Assembly: GCF_007483665.1 (NCBI RefSeq) | Contig: NZ_ML660189.1 | Span: 146,430 to 210,429 of the forward strand | Length of the DNA: 64,000 nt | Reading direction: 5' to 3' | From: Catellatospora sichuanensis | GTDB taxonomy: Bacteria; Actinomycetota; Actinomycetes; Mycobacteriales; Micromonosporaceae | Part shown: piece by piece, positions 42,792-50,059 of the stretch | Layout of the letters: every line of letters starts with the position of its first letter | How positions within the stretch are numbered: position 1 is the first letter of the stretch | The notes under the pieces: generated by a model | Databases searched by the model: none | What the model saw: only the letters and a program-made list of their open reading frames with translations | Told to the model about the DNA's origin: nothing | Translations under genes and position numbers: made by a program

Positions 42792-42990
42792 CGCCACGGT
42801 TCCCCCTCGCGTGTGTCGCCTGGGGCGGCGTGCCGTCCGGGCCGTCCGCTCCGTTCGCGCGGGCCAGGTGGCCCCCGCGGCCATAGTGCGCCAGAACATA
42901 ACAGGACGACCCAGGCCGCGTAAACAGCCGAGGAACGGCAGGTGGCCTGGATCGGACGAGCCCGGCAAGTGACCGGCGGGTAGCGACTGG

Positions 42991-43006
42991 CTGAGCGATC
43001 GTTCAG
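42991..43006. promoter_or_regulatory. EMC-type dyad operator, site 7 (icmA)
   Basis: CTGAGCGATCGTTCAG, 15 of 16 positions identical to site 1, 61 bp upstream of the isobutyryl-CoA mutase start. It is also a near-perfect dyad on its own. Confidence 0.6.
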
Positions 43007-43067
43007 GCAATCGGGCTACGCTGTGCTCGAAATCCTGTGATCCAGGTATCAGACCCCGGGAGGAAAC

Positions 43068-44741
43068 GTGGACGCGAACGAGATCGCCGCCGGTCGCGAG
43101 CGTTGGCAGCAGCGGTACGACAAGGCGCACAAGCGCCATGCGGACTTCACCACGCTCAGCGGGGTCGAGGTCGAGCCGCTCTACGGCCCGGCCGAGGGCG
43201 TCGAGTACCCGGGCTTCGAGCGCATCGGCTGGCCCGGTGAGTTCCCGTTCACCCGCGGCCTGTACCCGACCGGCTACCGGGGCCGCACCTGGACCATCCG
43301 CCAGTTCGCCGGGTTCGGCAACGCGGTGCAGACCAACGAGCGCTACAAGCTGATCCTCGGCGCGGGCGGCGGCGGCCTCTCGGTCGCCTTCGACATGCCC
43401 ACGCTGATGGGCCGCGACTCCGACGACGGCCGCTCGCTCGGCGAGGTCGGCCACTGCGGTGTCGCCATCGACTCGGCCTCGGACATGGACGTGCTGTTCG
43501 GCGGCATCGACCTGCAGAAGGTCACCACCTCGATGACCATCTCGGGCCCCGCGGTGCCGGTGTTCTGCATGTACCTGGTCGCCGCCGAGCGCCAGGGCGC
43601 CGACCTGAGCAAGCTCGACGGCACCCTGCAGACCGACATCTTCAAGGAGTACATCGCGCAGAAGGAGTGGCTGTTCGACCCCGAGCCGCACCTGCGCCTC
43701 ATCGGCGACCTGATGGAGTACTGCGCGCAGGAGATCCCGAAGTACAAGCCGCTGTCGGTGTCGGGCTACCACATCCGCGAGGCGGGTTCGACGGCCGCGC
43801 AGGAGCTGGCGTACACGCTGGCCGACGGCTTCGGCTACGTCGAGCTGGGCCTGTCCCGCGGTCTGGACGTCAACGTCTTCGCGCCCGGCCTGAGCTTCTT
43901 CTTCGACGCGCACATCGACTTCTTCGAGGAGATCGCGAAGTTCCGCGCCGCCCGCCGCATCTGGGCCCGCTGGATGCGCGACGTGTACGGCGCCACCAGC
44001 GAGAAGGCACAATGGCTGCGCTTCCACACGCAGACCGCCGGCGTCTCGCTGACCGCCCAGCAGCCCGTCAACAACGTGGTCCGCACCGCCGTCGAGGCGC
44101 TGTCGGCGATCCTCGGCGGCACGAACTCGCTGCACACCAACGCCCTCGACGAGACCCTCGCCCTGCCCACCGACGAGTCGGCCGAGATCGCCCTGCGTAC
44201 CCAGCAGGTGCTGATGGAGGAGACCGGCGTCGTCAACGTGGCCGACCCCCTGGGCGGCTCCTGGTACGTCGAGGCGCTCACCGACAAGATCGAGGCCGAG
44301 GCCGAGGCCATCTTCCAGCGCATCAAGGAACGCGGCACCGACGGCACCATCACCAGCGGCATCCTGCGCGGCATCGAGGACGGCTGGTTCACCTCCGCGA
44401 TCGCCGACTCGGCGTACACCCACCAGCGCGCGCTGGAGGAGGGTGACAAGCGCATCGTCGGCGTCAACTGCCACACCGGCACCATCGCCAAGGACCTCGA
44501 GATCATGCGCGTCTCCCACGAGGTGGAACGCGAGCAGGTCAAACTCCTCCAGGCCCGCCGCACCGACCGCGACCAGGCCGCCGTGGACGCCGCCCTCAAG
44601 CGCATGATCGACATCTCCCGCACCGAGGCCAACATGGTCCCCGCCATGCTCGACGCCTGCCGCGCCGAAGCCACCCTCGGCGAAATCTGCGACGCCCTCC
44701 GCGCCGAATGGGGCGTCTACCGCGAGCCCGCCCGCTTCTAA
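43068..44741 (+). CDS. icmA: Isobutyryl-CoA mutase large subunit
   Basis: A 557-residue adenosylcobalamin mutase catalytic subunit, isomerising isobutyryl-CoA and n-butyryl-CoA. Substrate-specifying residues are Phe80 ([10 protein letters not shown]) and Gln198 (EYIAQKEW); methylmalonyl-CoA mutases have Tyr and Arg there, and 2-hydroxyisobutyryl-CoA mutases have Ile at the first site. The TIM barrel is complete ([37 protein letters not shown]). The C-terminal B12 domain is absent, as expected for IcmA, whose small subunit IcmB carries it; no icmB is in this window. SD GGGAGGAAAC precedes the start. Operator at 42991. Confidence 0.94.
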   Translation: MDANEIAAGRERWQQRYDKAHKRHADFTTLSGVEVEPLYGPAEGVEYPGFERIGWPGEFPFTRGLYPTGYRGRTWTIRQFAGFGNAVQTNERYKLILGAGGGGLSVAFDMPTLMGRDSDDGRSLGEVGHCGVAIDSASDMDVLFGGIDLQKVTTSMTISGPAVPVFCMYLVAAERQGADLSKLDGTLQTDIFKEYIAQKEWLFDPEPHLRLIGDLMEYCAQEIPKYKPLSVSGYHIREAGSTAAQELAYTLADGFGYVELGLSRGLDVNVFAPGLSFFFDAHIDFFEEIAKFRAARRIWARWMRDVYGATSEKAQWLRFHTQTAGVSLTAQQPVNNVVRTAVEALSAILGGTNSLHTNALDETLALPTDESAEIALRTQQVLMEETGVVNVADPLGGSWYVEALTDKIEAEAEAIFQRIKERGTDGTITSGILRGIEDGWFTSAIADSAYTHQRALEEGDKRIVGVNCHTGTIAKDLEIMRVSHEVEREQVKLLQARRTDRDQAAVDAALKRMIDISRTEANMVPAMLDACRAEATLGEICDALRAEWGVYREPARF

Positions 44742-44757
44742 CACCCACCCGTCGAGG

Positions 44758-44832
44758 CGACGGTCTTGCGTGAACTGTGGGTACGACACGCTCGTATCCG
44801 CCGAAAAGGCAACAGTTCACGCAAGATCGTCG
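44758..44832. repeat. Inverted repeat, family A copy 3
   Basis: Arms CGACGGTCTTGCGTGAACTGT and complement with one mismatch; loop GGGTACGACACGCTCGTATC. The loop matches the reverse complement of the copy at 49970. Confidence 0.75.
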
Positions 44833-44896
44833 CGATCTATGGGCGGGTGGGGACCTTTGCGGGGGGATTGTTACGGGCGTGGGAGACTGGGTAACC

Positions 44897-45838
44897 ATGA
44901 GCGATCTCCGACCCGGACAGTCGATCTTCACGCGTGGCGCGGTGGATCTCGGCGCGCTGGCCGCGCGCAGTCAGCAGGTGCCCGCCGCGACCCCGGCCGC
45001 GCCCGCGACGACCCCGGCCGGTCCTGGTGGTGGCGGTAACGGGGGGTTCCCCGGGGCGCCCGCCGGGGGTGGTCACGTGGTGGACGTGACCGAGGCCAAC
45101 GTGCAGGACGAGGTGCTGCAGAAGTCGATGGCCGTGCCCGTCGTGGTGGCGTTCCTGGCCCCCGGCTACCCCGAGGTGGATCAGCTGGCCGACGCGCTGG
45201 CGCAGTTCAACGCCGCCGACGGTGGCAGCTGGGTGCTCGCCCGGGTGAATGCGCAGGCCGACCCGCGGCTGGCCGCCATGTTCCGGGTGCAGAGCGTGCC
45301 GACGGTTTACGCCGTCGTCGGCGGGCAGCCGATCGACGCGTTCGCCGGGCCCGTGCCGCCGGCGCAGCTGCGCCAGTGGCTGGACGCCGTGCTGCGGGCC
45401 GGTGGGGTGGACGTGGCCGTGCCCGAGGACCCGCGCCTGGAAGAGGCCGACGAAGCCCTGATCATGGGCAACCTGGACGAGGCCGAGAAGGCGTACCGCA
45501 AGATCTTGTCGGACTCGCCGAAGGACGCCGCGGCCGAGGCCGGCCTGGCCCAGGTCGTGCTGGCCAAGCGAATCGCGGGCGTGGACCCGCAGGCCGCGGT
45601 GGCCGCGGCCGACGCCGCACCCGACGACCTGACCGCGCAGCTGCGAGCGGCCGACGTCGAGGTGCTGGCCGGTCAGGCAGAGCAGGCGTATCAGCGGCTG
45701 GTCAATCTGGTGCGCCGCGTCTACGGTGACGATCGGGAGACGGTGCGCCAGCACCTCGTGTCGCTGTTCGCCGTCGCCGGCCCGGACGATCCCGCGGTGG
45801 CGGCCGCGCGGCGTGCCCTGGCCAGTGCTTTGTTCTAG
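44897..45838 (+). CDS. Thioredoxin-like/TPR protein without CXXC (CnoX/YbbN-like)
   Basis: A 313-residue protein. A Gly/Pro/Ala-rich linker (to about residue 60) follows a short N-terminal motif (LRPGQSIFTRGAVDLGALAAR). Thioredoxin fold at about 62-165 (VVDVTEANVQDEVLQKS...VQSVPTVYAVVGGQPID), but the active-site position reads FLAPGYPE with no cysteines. The C-terminal half (from about 178) has TPR-like helical repeats (DEALIMGNLDEAEKAYRKIL). This layout is that of CnoX/YbbN chaperone-like proteins; redox activity is unlikely. Mycobacterial Rv1324 occupies an equivalent position (from memory). ATG 44897 is chosen because the upstream ORF crosses the family-A repeat. Confidence 0.85.
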   Translation: MSDLRPGQSIFTRGAVDLGALAARSQQVPAATPAAPATTPAGPGGGGNGGFPGAPAGGGHVVDVTEANVQDEVLQKSMAVPVVVAFLAPGYPEVDQLADALAQFNAADGGSWVLARVNAQADPRLAAMFRVQSVPTVYAVVGGQPIDAFAGPVPPAQLRQWLDAVLRAGGVDVAVPEDPRLEEADEALIMGNLDEAEKAYRKILSDSPKDAAAEAGLAQVVLAKRIAGVDPQAAVAAADAAPDDLTAQLRAADVEVLAGQAEQAYQRLVNLVRRVYGDDRETVRQHLVSLFAVAGPDDPAVAAARRALASALF

Positions 45839-45928
45839 GACCGCTAGTGGCCCGTCCCGGACGGCCCGCCTGGTCGGCGGGTCGCCGGGAACTCCCCACC
45901 AGCGTGCATGAGGCCAGGGGGAGAAGGT

Positions 45929-46909
45929 ATGCGCCGCATCGCGGTTCTCGACGCACCATCGAACCTGGGCCTGCGCCCGCCGACCGAGACCTCCGTGCCC
46001 GGCTGCGCCAAGGCGCCGGGCGCGCTACGCGACAAGCACCTGCTGACCCGGCTCGACGCGCGCGACGCCGGCTGCCTCACCCCGCCCCGCTACGACCCCG
46101 GTGACTGGCGTCCCGGCGACGGGGTGGCGCACGCGCTGCAGATCCACTCGTACAGCGTGCGGCTGGCGGAACGGATCGGCGCGATCGTCGACGGTGGGGA
46201 GTTCCCGCTGGTCCTGGGCGGTGACTGCTCGATCCTGCTGGGCTCGGCGCTGGCCATGCGGCGGCTCGGCGAGGAGGTCGGCGGCCGGATCGGGCTGGTC
46301 TTCGTGGACGGGCACTCCGACTTCCGCCATCCCGGCAACGCGCCCTACGTCGGCGCGGCCGCGGGCGAGGACCTCGCCCTGGTCACCGGCCGGGGCCAGA
46401 CGGAGCTGGCCGGGATCGAGGGCCGCCGCCCCTACTTCCGCGACACCGATGTGGTCGTGCTCGGCATCCGCGAGCACGACGAGTACCGCCTGGACCTGCA
46501 GGCGGCCGGGTTCGCGACGCGTCCGGCGACCGCGGTACGCGCCGAGGGCGCCCGGCGTACGGCGCAGTGGGCCCGCGAGCGCCTGGCCGACTGCGCGGGC
46601 TTCTGGGTGCACATCGACGTGGACGTGCTCGACCCCGCGGTGATGCCCGCCGTCGACGCCCCCGAACCCGGCGGCATCGCCCTCACCGAGCTCGAACTGC
46701 TGCTCACCGGCCTGGTCAACACGCCGGACTGCCTGGGCATGGAGCTGACCGTGTTCGACCCCGACCACGACCCCGACGGCCGCTACGCCGCGGAGCTGGT
46801 CAGCACCCTGGTCACCGGCCTGGCCCCGCTGATGCCGCCCAAACGCCCCGCCCGCGCCCCCCGCGTCCCGAGCCCCCGTACCGCCTCCGAAAAGCGCACC
46901 GCCGCCTGA
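45929..46909 (+). CDS. Arginase/agmatinase-family ureohydrolase
   Basis: A 326-residue ureohydrolase-superfamily protein. Metal motifs: GGDCS (Cys100 replaces the usual His of GGDHS), DGHSD (Asp127, His129, Asp131) and HIDVDVLDP (Asp230, Asp232). The loss of one Mn ligand His, replaced by Cys, leaves the substrate uncertain (arginase, agmatinase or formimidoylglutamase). The last 25 residues are a basic/Pro-rich tail. SD GGGAGAAGG precedes ATG 45929. Monocistronic, ending with a family-C repeat. Confidence 0.85.
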   Translation: MRRIAVLDAPSNLGLRPPTETSVPGCAKAPGALRDKHLLTRLDARDAGCLTPPRYDPGDWRPGDGVAHALQIHSYSVRLAERIGAIVDGGEFPLVLGGDCSILLGSALAMRRLGEEVGGRIGLVFVDGHSDFRHPGNAPYVGAAAGEDLALVTGRGQTELAGIEGRRPYFRDTDVVVLGIREHDEYRLDLQAAGFATRPATAVRAEGARRTAQWARERLADCAGFWVHIDVDVLDPAVMPAVDAPEPGGIALTELELLLTGLVNTPDCLGMELTVFDPDHDPDGRYAAELVSTLVTGLAPLMPPKRPARAPRVPSPRTASEKRTAA

Positions 46910-46930
46910 CCCGCCCGCTCCCCTTTGCCG

Positions 46931-46988
46931 TTGATCATGAACTTGTGGCACGGCTCGACGGCGTGTCGCCGCCCTAACTTCATGATCA
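46931..46988. repeat. Inverted repeat, family C copy 2
   Basis: TTGATCATGAACTTGTGGCA... to ...AACTTCATGATCA; its reverse complement matches 8414-8470 including the loop GCCGTCGAGCCGTGCCAC. It follows the arginase-family gene. Confidence 0.7.
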
Positions 46989-47114
46989 TCGGAGGAGTGG
47001 TGTGCCGGCCCGGCATCGCTGGTCGGGCCGGGGAGCGGCACCGGGCGGTGGTGTGGGCTACCCGAGGCGGAGGCGCGCGCGATGGGAACGGCCCGAGCGG
47101 TTAATGTGGCCCGC

Positions 47115-47471
47115 ATGCCCGCCGTGCTCTCGACCGTGACGACCGTCGTCGCCCTGCTGCTGGCCGCCGCCGCCCTGCTGGCGTCCGCGCTGAACCGCGC
47201 GCCGGACCGGGTGCAGTTCGTCGGCACCGTGATCGTCAGCGTCGCCACCGTGGTGCTGGTCGGTGCCGCCGTGGCGAGCTGGATCGGCGGTCACTCGCCG
47301 CGGGAGACCACCACATTCCTCGGGTATGCCCTGACGATGGTGCTGCTGCCCGCGGGCGCCTGGATCGTCGGCAAGATGGAGCCCACCCGCTTCGGCAGTC
47401 TGATCGTCGGCGTGGCCGCGCTCATCGTGCCCGTGCTCGTGCTGCGCATCGGGCAGGTGTTCGGTGCCTAA
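47115..47471 (+). CDS. Small membrane protein, four TM
   Basis: A 118-residue protein with four hydrophobic segments (about 5-25, 35-55, 65-85 and 95-115) and little soluble sequence; the only charged loop is RAPDRVQ. No family recognised. ATG 47115 gives MPAVLSTVT; a GTG 12 codons upstream is possible. Its 3' end overlaps the next gene by 8 nt, so the two are coupled. Confidence 0.65.
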   Translation: MPAVLSTVTTVVALLLAAAALLASALNRAPDRVQFVGTVIVSVATVVLVGAAVASWIGGHSPRETTTFLGYALTMVLLPAGAWIVGKMEPTRFGSLIVGVAALIVPVLVLRIGQVFGA

Positions 47472-47892
47472 GCCGGTCAACACCGGTCTCGGCCGGGTCC
47501 TCGTCTTCGTGTACGGCCTGTTCGCCGTCGCCGCGACATGCCGCGCCGCCGTGCAGATCATCATGAAGTTCGATGAGGCGCCGGTCTCGTACCTGCTCAG
47601 CGCGCTGGCCGCGGTGCTCTACGTCGTCGCCACGATGGGCCTGGTGCGCGGCGACGCGGGTGGCCGCCGCCTGGCGCAGGCCTGCTTCACCGTCGAGCTG
47701 GTCGGCGTACTCGCGGTCGGCACGCTCAGCATGCTCGCACCGCAGGACTTCCCGGACGCCACCGTCTGGTCGGGCTTCGGTGAGGGATACGGCTACCTTC
47801 CGCTCGTACTGCCCGTGCTCGGCCTGATCTGGCTGCGCCGGGCGCAGCCGGTCGCGACCGGGGCCGTCGCGGAGGACCCGGCCGTCCGCTAG
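47464..47892 (+). CDS. Small membrane protein, four TM
   Basis: A 142-residue protein with four hydrophobic segments (about 10-30, 43-60, 68-90 and 105-125) and a short basic, then acidic C-terminus. GTG start inside the end of the previous gene. It resembles the two-gene membrane pairs often found near thioredoxin-like genes in actinobacteria, but no function can be assigned. Confidence 0.65.
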   Translation: MPKPVNTGLGRVLVFVYGLFAVAATCRAAVQIIMKFDEAPVSYLLSALAAVLYVVATMGLVRGDAGGRRLAQACFTVELVGVLAVGTLSMLAPQDFPDATVWSGFGEGYGYLPLVLPVLGLIWLRRAQPVATGAVAEDPAVR

Positions 47893-47927
47893 GCTGCGCC
47901 GATTCGTCGGGCAGGTGGGGGACGCTG

Positions 47928-48173
47928 ATGACGCAGGGTGCCGCTGCCGGCAAGCCGTGGGACGCCACCTGGCTGCTGTGGAACATGGTGGTCTCGATCG
48001 GCGTGTGCCTGGCCGTCTACGCGTCGGCGTCCGTCGTCGACGCGCTGATCCACGGCAGGCCGGTGACGCTCGCCAATGTCGCGAACACTGCGCTGGCCGA
48101 ACCCGGTTTCGTCGTCCTGTTGGGCGCCCTCGTCTGCCTCTTCGCGCTCACCGCCCGGCTGCCCGGCCGCTGA
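47928..48173 (+). CDS. Very small membrane protein, two TM
   Basis: An 81-residue protein with two hydrophobic segments (about 17-40 and 57-75). ATG 47928 follows GGGGGACGCTG (SD). Third-position GC bias is consistent with coding. Unknown function; it follows the two other membrane genes closely. Confidence 0.5.
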   Translation: MTQGAAAGKPWDATWLLWNMVVSIGVCLAVYASASVVDALIHGRPVTLANVANTALAEPGFVVLLGALVCLFALTARLPGR

Positions 48174-48240
48174 CTTCTGTCCGGCTCGAGCAACCCAGCC
48201 GTACGCGACCCGTGTTCAAGGGGCGGAGCGAGGGGGCGGG

Positions 48241-48750
48241 ATGGCGAAGGACGTCGAGGGGTTCCGCGAGTACACGGCGGGCCGCCTGGAGAAATGGCGG
48301 CGCACCGCGTACCTGCTGAGCGGTGACTGGTTTCTCGCGGACGACATGGTGTCGTCCGCGCTGACCGGGCTCTACCGCCACTGGGACCGGGTGTCGCGGA
48401 TGGAGAATCCCGACGCCTACGTGCGCACCAGCCTGCTGCGGGCGATGCTCAACGAGCGCCGCCGCCCGTGGCGGCGGGAACGCAGCCTCGACGTGCTGCC
48501 AGAACAGGCGTCGACCGAGGCCGGGGCGGACGGCGTCGCCGACCGGCTGGCCGTGGTCGCCCTGCTCGCCGAACTGCCGGCCCGCCGCCGGGCCGTGCTC
48601 GTGCTGCGGTACTTCTGCGACCTGTCGGTCGAGGAGACGGCGGCGGAGCTCGGCTGCTCCACCGGCACCGTGAAGAGCCAGACGTCCCGGGCCCTGGAGG
48701 CGCTGCGCGCGCGCCTGCAGGGCACCGGGCTGGTCGCCGAGGAGGCCTGA
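48241..48750 (+). CDS. SigE-family ECF RNA polymerase sigma factor
   Basis: A 169-residue sigma-70 family factor of the actinobacterial SigE subgroup (also called SigE50). Region 2 (FREYTAGRLEKWRRTAYLLSGDWFLADDMVSSALTGLYRHW) and region 4 (LAVVALLAELPARRRAVLVLRYFCDLSVEETAAELGCSTGTVKSQTSRALEALR) are both complete. The next gene, 3 bp downstream, encodes its likely membrane-bound regulator. The target promoters are unknown. Confidence 0.92.
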   Translation: MAKDVEGFREYTAGRLEKWRRTAYLLSGDWFLADDMVSSALTGLYRHWDRVSRMENPDAYVRTSLLRAMLNERRRPWRRERSLDVLPEQASTEAGADGVADRLAVVALLAELPARRRAVLVLRYFCDLSVEETAAELGCSTGTVKSQTSRALEALRARLQGTGLVAEEA

Positions 48751-48753
48751 CCC

Positions 48754-49944
48754 ATGAACGACCTGCCCGAACAGATGCGCGCCGCGACCGACGACGCGCC
48801 ACCCAGCCGTATCGATCTCGACTCCTTCATCGCCCGGGAGCAGCGCCGCTCCCGCCTGCTGCGCTGGAGTGGCGCGAGCACCGCGGCCGCCGTCGTGGTC
48901 TCGGCCCTGGTGGCGATGCCCGTGCTGTACGCCGGTGGCGCGGGCGTCACCGCGGCGCTGGGTGGTGCCGCATGCCCGACACCCGGCCCGAACCCGACGG
49001 AGGTGCCGTACGACGCCGCGCCCACCCCCGCCGCGCCCTCGGCGCAGGAGTGCGCCGCGACCGTGCAGCGGCTGTCGGCGGCGCTGCGCGACGTGCTGGC
49101 GGTGACCGCCCCGGGCCGGGCCGTGCACCCGCTCGCCACGACCGCCTTCGTGTACCAGCCGCGAAATGCGCACTACGAGGCCAGGGTGAACCTGTCCGGC
49201 CCCGGCGGCCCAGTGCTGCGGGTGGAGGTGGCGGAGCTGACCGAGGACCCGCCCAGCCGGATCCGGGTCTGCCCGGACACGGACAAACGATGCTCGTACG
49301 AGATCACCACGACCGGAGTCGTGGTGTTCGCGGCCGACTTCGGCGATACCAGCCAGGTGGAGGCACACCGGGAGGACGGGACGCGGATCATGGTGTCGGT
49401 GGACGTGCCGGGGGTGACCGGCGAGACCCGGCCACCCGGCGTCGTAGCACCGCTGACCATCGCGCAACTCGCCGACATCGCGGAGGCTCCGGGGCTGTCC
49501 CTGTTCCCGGGGCGCTCGCCCAGCCCTCGGCCGACCCGGGACGCGACGGCGGAGGAACTGGTCGGCCTGTTCACACTGCTGCTGCGCAACCAGCTGCCGG
49601 ACCGGCCATTCGGAATGTTCCGGATCCGGGGTACGGCGGAGACCGGCTACCAGACCGGGGCGACCGTCATGGGCGAGGGCATGGTGTTGGTCGAGGTGAC
49701 CCCGCGCTGTTCCGGCCCGGACTGCCCGCCGCCGCCGGCGTGTCCGGCGCCCGGGGACACGTCCTGCACCGTGCGCGGCGACCGGAGCAGGGTGACGGTC
49801 CGGGACACCGCTGACGCGACGACGCGCTCGGTCCGGATCTACTCCGCCGACGGCCGCTCGGTGACCCTGAGCGTGGAGGGCCGCCTGGTCTCCCGGCTCA
49901 CCGCAGCACAGCTGATCGCCATAGCCGACGGCCTGCGCGCCTGA
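48754..49944 (+). CDS. Probable membrane-anchored regulator of the SigE-family factor
   Basis: A 396-residue single-span protein. The cytoplasmic N-terminus (about 1-35, acidic) could bind the sigma factor; a TM helix at about 40-62 (ASTAAAVVVSALVAMPVLYAGG) is followed by a 330-residue external domain with several Cys (CPDTDKRCS, CSGPDCPPPPACPAPGDTSC) suggesting disulfides. No zinc-finger HxxxCxxC anti-sigma motif is present, so it is not a classic ZAS protein. Named by position and layout only. Confidence 0.7.
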   Translation: MNDLPEQMRAATDDAPPSRIDLDSFIAREQRRSRLLRWSGASTAAAVVVSALVAMPVLYAGGAGVTAALGGAACPTPGPNPTEVPYDAAPTPAAPSAQECAATVQRLSAALRDVLAVTAPGRAVHPLATTAFVYQPRNAHYEARVNLSGPGGPVLRVEVAELTEDPPSRIRVCPDTDKRCSYEITTTGVVVFAADFGDTSQVEAHREDGTRIMVSVDVPGVTGETRPPGVVAPLTIAQLADIAEAPGLSLFPGRSPSPRPTRDATAEELVGLFTLLLRNQLPDRPFGMFRIRGTAETGYQTGATVMGEGMVLVEVTPRCSGPDCPPPPACPAPGDTSCTVRGDRSRVTVRDTADATTRSVRIYSADGRSVTLSVEGRLVSRLTAAQLIAIADGLRA

Positions 49945-49969
49945 CCACACCGCCCCGGTGACCCCGGAT

Positions 49970-50054
49970 GATCGCGACGATCTTGCACGAACGGTTGGTG
50001 CTCTGTCCGGTACGAGTGTGTCGTACCCACTGTTCGTGCAAGATCGTCGCGATC
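49970..50054. repeat. Inverted repeat, family A copy 4
   Basis: About 26-bp arms with one mismatch, GATCGCGACGATCTTGCACG and complement. Lies between convergent genes. Its reverse complement shares the loop GGGTACGACAC with the copy at 44758. Confidence 0.75.
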
Positions 50055-50059
50055 TTGGG

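Noticed and set aside
41517..44789. A single 1090-codon minus-strand frame joining the glycerophosphotransferase to sequence opposite icmA
   Set aside because: The 5' part is a shadow of icmA; the real start lies at about 42791 after the family motifs begin.
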